Position numbers and translations under genes: made by a program. This document shows, one piece after another, positions 60,858 to 64,000 of a stretch of DNA of 64,000 nucleotides (position 1 is the stretch's first letter; each line of letters begins with the position of its first letter). The notes under the pieces were generated by a model that was not told the origin of the DNA, did no database searches, and saw only the letters and a program-made list of their open reading frames with translations. Source of the DNA: Anaerocolumna xylanovorans DSM 12503 (GTDB lineage Bacteria; Bacillota; Clostridia; Lachnospirales; Lachnospiraceae); the NCBI RefSeq assembly GCF_900143645.1, contig NZ_FRFD01000006.1, positions 186,001 to 250,000 of the forward strand. The letters run 5' to 3'.

Positions 60858-63800
60858 TTAATTAGCAGAACGTTTGCCTTGAGCTAAGTAATAATAAAAA
60901 CTATCTGTCTCATGGGTTACCCAGAAATATTCCATAACCGATTTTACATGATAATATTCATAATATTGGGCCAGATTTTCTCCGGTAAAAACACATAACC
61001 ATCCGATTGCAGACTTTGATAGAAAGTCGGTAAGAGCGCCTGAACCGTAGTTTCCGGAATGATGTTCCAAGGTATCTGTGCTGGCTAAAAAGCCGATTTT
61101 CTGACCGGAATGGACACCCAACGCTGACACCACATCACCTTTGACATAATAGCTGATTAATTCTCCCTTGTTGTTGTAGTCCTTTAAATAATCCATGGCT
61201 TTATCTTTTGTCCAGAAAAGCAGTTTGTTATACTTTAACCCAATTCCGTTGAAGTAGGCCACTTTTTCAAGACTGACAGAACGCTTTTCCAAAAGCTCTG
61301 CCGCACCAATCTGCGCAAGATAACCGCCCAGTGAATGACCGGTAATGTATATGTTGCAGCCAGGATAGCGGTCGGCAATTTTTAAGGCATATTCTCTTGC
61401 ATGGCCTTCTTCTGAATGATAATTAAGCAAGCCTACGCCTACTATATTATTAACCCATTCACCTATTTTTTCATTTGTTCCCCGGTAGGCTATGACAATA
61501 TCATTTCCATTTTTAAAAGTACTTGCGCTGAAATAGGTATCTATATCCGCCCACTTATTTACATAATCAACGAGCTTCCATTTTAAAGAGATGCCCTCAT
61601 CTTGATCGGCTATACTTGCGCCGCGGTAAAAGTAATATTGTTCCCCTGCTTCACCGTCAGCGCCCACAATATCCGGTGCCGTATACATCTTATTTACAAA
61701 GTTGGTTCCGTTCTCATATGCCAATGCTGCAAAAATGGCCAGATCCCTGTCGCACACATTCCAAACCAACGGTTCCTGGTCTTCGCTGTCCCACAGCCCG
61801 TCGTAATCCGTATCTTCCTGAACAGGGGATGAGTTAACCTTCAGGTACACCTTATTATCGCTGCCTTTTACAACATATACTTCTTCGCCATTTGGAACGG
61901 AATCACCGTCATAATCACTATTTGCCTGAACAGCTGCATAGGATTGTCCGGCGAATAATTTAATTCCACTCCCGCTGGTTAACCTGCCCTCGCACATTAA
62001 CTTTGTATAATAGTCCGATATACCGTCATTATTGGAATCTGTCGTATAATCAACTGTCTCTTCCTTTAGGAAATCAAAGCATTCCTCAAGATCAGTGATG
62101 ACGGATGCAAGATAATATTTTCCTCCGGTTTGCTCTGCTATCTTTGTTAACAGTGCCGTATCTACCGTATTGATGCCGATTGTATAAATGGTTGCTTTAT
62201 TTTGGACGGCTTTCTTTACTAAATCGGCATATTTATTATCATATGTAACAGATGGTTCATCATAGCCGTCTGTCAGTACAATAATAGTATCATATACATC
62301 TGCGGCATCAGAGAATTCATCCAGGGCTTCTCCAATACCGGTATATATTGCTGTTAACCCGTTTGCAGATAAATAATTCACACCACTTGCCAGTGCTGTC
62401 TTATCAGCAGTCATGGGTACGACGGTAGAGGCGCTGCTGTTAAATTTAATAATAGATGCCTGATCCTTATCACCAAGAATATTAATGAAGTTGTTTAAAA
62501 CGGTCTTAACAGTACTGAGCTTTGTACCGCTCATACTGCCGGAAACGTCGACAACAAATCCAATCCTAAGGTGTTTGGCATTGGTACCCGGACCTTTTAT
62601 ATCATCTTTCCAGACTTTCTCAAATGCAGTTTTATTTAACAGTATATAGGTTGAAAAATGTTTTGTCACTGCTGATATGGCATTACCGGTTATTGTCTGG
62701 TTTTCTAATTCTTCCAATGTCTGCTGGTCTTCGTTATAATAGTAGATAGCAGGGACGAAAGTTTTATCCGTTAATAAGTTTTTATCAAACTGAAATGAAA
62801 TAACGGCAGACTCAAAGCTTCCGTTTATGTTAAAGTCATAGGCAGAGCCCATATATCCGGGGATTTTATCATTAATCAGCGGATTATCCGTAACCTCTTC
62901 GATGGTCAAAGAATCCAATTGGCTGCCCCTTACATTTTTCACTACTACACTTGGAATAACTGACTGGTTATCGGCTTCGTAGGTTGCTGTGGCGGTAAAG
63001 GTACTGTTGGCAGTTAAAGGGTCTGTTCCGTTTTTAAGTTCCAGGCTATCGGAAGCTCCATCACCGTCCGTATCTTTTTGTAAGGGATTGGTCTTGTATA
63101 TGCCCACTTCATCATAATCACTTAGGGTATCATAATCACTGTCATAATAGGCAGGGTCAAGACCCAGGGCAAGCTCCTCCTTATTTGAGAGTTTATCTAA
63201 ATCACGGTCTTCGTCGGAATCCGGAATCCCGTTACCGTCTGTATCAGTTACCAGAGGATTTGTATTAAGAATTGCGAGTTCTACATAATCATTCAGTCCG
63301 TCTCCGTCCGTATCGGCATTTTCCTTATCTGTTCCATAATAAGCTTCCAGATAATTAATAAGCCCGTCTCCATCCGTATCACCGGTGTCGATTTCTAATC
63401 CATGGGAATAATCCCAGTTGCCGCATGCCAGCTTTATACTCTTGCTTATGCTGGTGCCGTCTGTATCCTGAACACTGACAGTGAGTACATTGATACCAAA
63501 TATCAGGCTAAAATCTGCAATCGCCCAATCTTTTGCCGCATTAATATCGCCCTTTTTTATAATATTGCCATTCTCATCGGCTATTGTGTATGCAAAACTT
63601 TTAACTTTTTTCATATCATATAGTAAGGTTCCATTGATTGAACTTATTTTTTCACTTCCCACTGCATAAAAATCCTTGTCCTGGTAGTATACAAAGGGTA
63701 AGGTATTTATGGTAAGTTCACGATTATCGGAAGTGGTATCGGTACTGTGTAAGATGATATTTTGTGCCTTTTTTGAAGCACTGCCGGATTGGACGATAAA

Positions 63801-64000
63801 TCCAAATGATACAGAAGCTTTTGCAGCTATATTCTGATTATAACCTGCATTATAAACAACATAATGATTGGCGCTGTGTTCTTTGATTTTGGCGTTCCAT
63901 ATGCTGCTTATATTGTTTTCCATATCGAATTCCAGATACCAGTCTTCAATCGGCTTGTCAGTATTATTAATAATTTCAATCCTTCCAGTGAAACCGCTTC
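60858..64000 (-). CDS. Secreted CBM2 - calcium repeat - vWA - lipase protein (5' partial)
   Basis: The frame is open to the window edge (residues TGRIEII, KPIEDWYLEFD precede the first in-window Met), so the N-terminus is missing. In order: the end of a CBM2 module (IEDWYLEF, IWNAKIKEH); beta domains; a run of Asp-rich calcium repeats of thrombospondin-3/EF-hand type (DTDGDGL, DTDGNGIPD); a von Willebrand A domain with the MIDAS motif DVSGSMSG; further DxDxDG units; and a class 3 lipase domain with AYRGTNE and the nucleophile elbow GHSLGG. It is a large secreted, Ca2+-dependent, cellulose-binding protein with probable lipase or esterase activity. The combination is unusual. A small membrane protein gene follows. 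Confidence 0.85.
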   Translation of the reverse strand, partial: SGFTGRIEIINNTDKPIEDWYLEFDMENNISSIWNAKIKEHSANHYVVYNAGYNQNIAAKASVSFGFIVQSGSASKKAQNIILHSTDTTSDNRELTINTLPFVYYQDKDFYAVGSEKISSINGTLLYDMKKVKSFAYTIADENGNIIKKGDINAAKDWAIADFSLIFGINVLTVSVQDTDGTSISKSIKLACGNWDYSHGLEIDTGDTDGDGLINYLEAYYGTDKENADTDGDGLNDYVELAILNTNPLVTDTDGNGIPDSDEDRDLDKLSNKEELALGLDPAYYDSDYDTLSDYDEVGIYKTNPLQKDTDGDGASDSLELKNGTDPLTANSTFTATATYEADNQSVIPSVVVKNVRGSQLDSLTIEEVTDNPLINDKIPGYMGSAYDFNINGSFESAVISFQFDKNLLTDKTFVPAIYYYNEDQQTLEELENQTITGNAISAVTKHFSTYILLNKTAFEKVWKDDIKGPGTNAKHLRIGFVVDVSGSMSGTKLSTVKTVLNNFINILGDKDQASIIKFNSSASTVVPMTADKTALASGVNYLSANGLTAIYTGIGEALDEFSDAADVYDTIIVLTDGYDEPSVTYDNKYADLVKKAVQNKATIYTIGINTVDTALLTKIAEQTGGKYYLASVITDLEECFDFLKEETVDYTTDSNNDGISDYYTKLMCEGRLTSGSGIKLFAGQSYAAVQANSDYDGDSVPNGEEVYVVKGSDNKVYLKVNSSPVQEDTDYDGLWDSEDQEPLVWNVCDRDLAIFAALAYENGTNFVNKMYTAPDIVGADGEAGEQYYFYRGASIADQDEGISLKWKLVDYVNKWADIDTYFSASTFKNGNDIVIAYRGTNEKIGEWVNNIVGVGLLNYHSEEGHAREYALKIADRYPGCNIYITGHSLGGYLAQIGAAELLEKRSVSLEKVAYFNGIGLKYNKLLFWTKDKAMDYLKDYNNKGELISYYVKGDVVSALGVHSGQKIGFLASTDTLEHHSGNYGSGALTDFLSKSAIGWLCVFTGENLAQYYEYYHVKSVMEYFWVTHETDSFYYYLAQGKRSAN

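Noticed and set aside
1..64000. rRNA, tRNA or CRISPR loci
   Set aside because: None recognised on either strand by reading; short tRNAs could be missed without a covariance search.

Overview
The window reads as chromosome of a low-GC, endospore-forming, polysaccharide-degrading member of the Clostridia, most like Lachnospiraceae of the Lachnoclostridium / Anaerocolumna type. The grounds are two SpoIIID-type sporulation regulators, CwlD, a YwmB-like protein and a GH18 sporulation-type hydrolase; the Firmicutes order gdpP-rplI-dnaB; secreted enzymes carrying CBM2 cellulose-binding modules; many TTG/GTG starts behind strong Shine-Dalgarno sites; and no respiratory chain apart from a flavin-based electron export locus. 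This is inference from gene content. No rRNA or tRNA gene was found.

Layout. 1-4.3 kb: 3' part of a large secreted GH13 amylase/pullulanase. 4.5-11.4 kb: signalling and efflux (PAS-GGDEF-HD-GYP protein, chemoreceptor, marR-MFS operon). 11.6-18 kb: housekeeping (gdpP, rplI, dnaB, a MerR regulator, ferredoxin, a DUF1858 protein, mecA). 18.3-20.3 kb: an atypical kinase fused to a degenerate MinD-like domain, then a second MinD-like protein. 20.7-28 kb: a secreted CBM2-subtilase followed by a tandem array of 3'-end cassettes and four paralogous small membrane proteins. 28-39 kb: GH18, cwlD, tsaC, ywlE, rpiB, ywmB-like, a Pro/Thr-rich protein, a methyltransferase and a membrane-anchored protein with a C39-like fold. 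39-44.4 kb: glycosyltransferase, PAP2, dtd, an unknown, cysK, thioesterase. 44.4-51.8 kb: intact spoIIID paralogue, NusG_II protein, then a second spoIIID cut in two by a 6.2-kb element. 52-59 kb: a flavin-based extracellular electron transfer type locus (Ndh2, prenyl synthase, UbiA, PplA-like lipoprotein, ApbE, Gx transporter). 59-64 kb: LacI regulator, a small membrane protein and a partial CBM2-vWA-lipase protein.

The most striking system is the interrupted spoIIID. Codons 1-42 lie at 45342-45467 and the rest at 51652-51816. Both halves end in the same imperfect 21-bp sequence in the same reading phase, so precise excision would restore an 89-residue SpoIIID. The intervening DNA carries a large serine recombinase and a small XRE regulator next to the right junction, plus a putative ADP-ribosyltransferase-like module, CorA and an NCS2 permease. 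This has the architecture of the sigK 'skin' elements, but in a different mother-cell regulator.

Two further systems deserve attention. One is the tandem array behind the subtilase, where the duplicated protease tails stay nearly identical while the adjacent small membrane proteins diverge. The other is a family of at least six short hairpin repeats (40.9-58.5 kb), all in one orientation and each upstream of a gene, whose stems change sequence while keeping their pairing.
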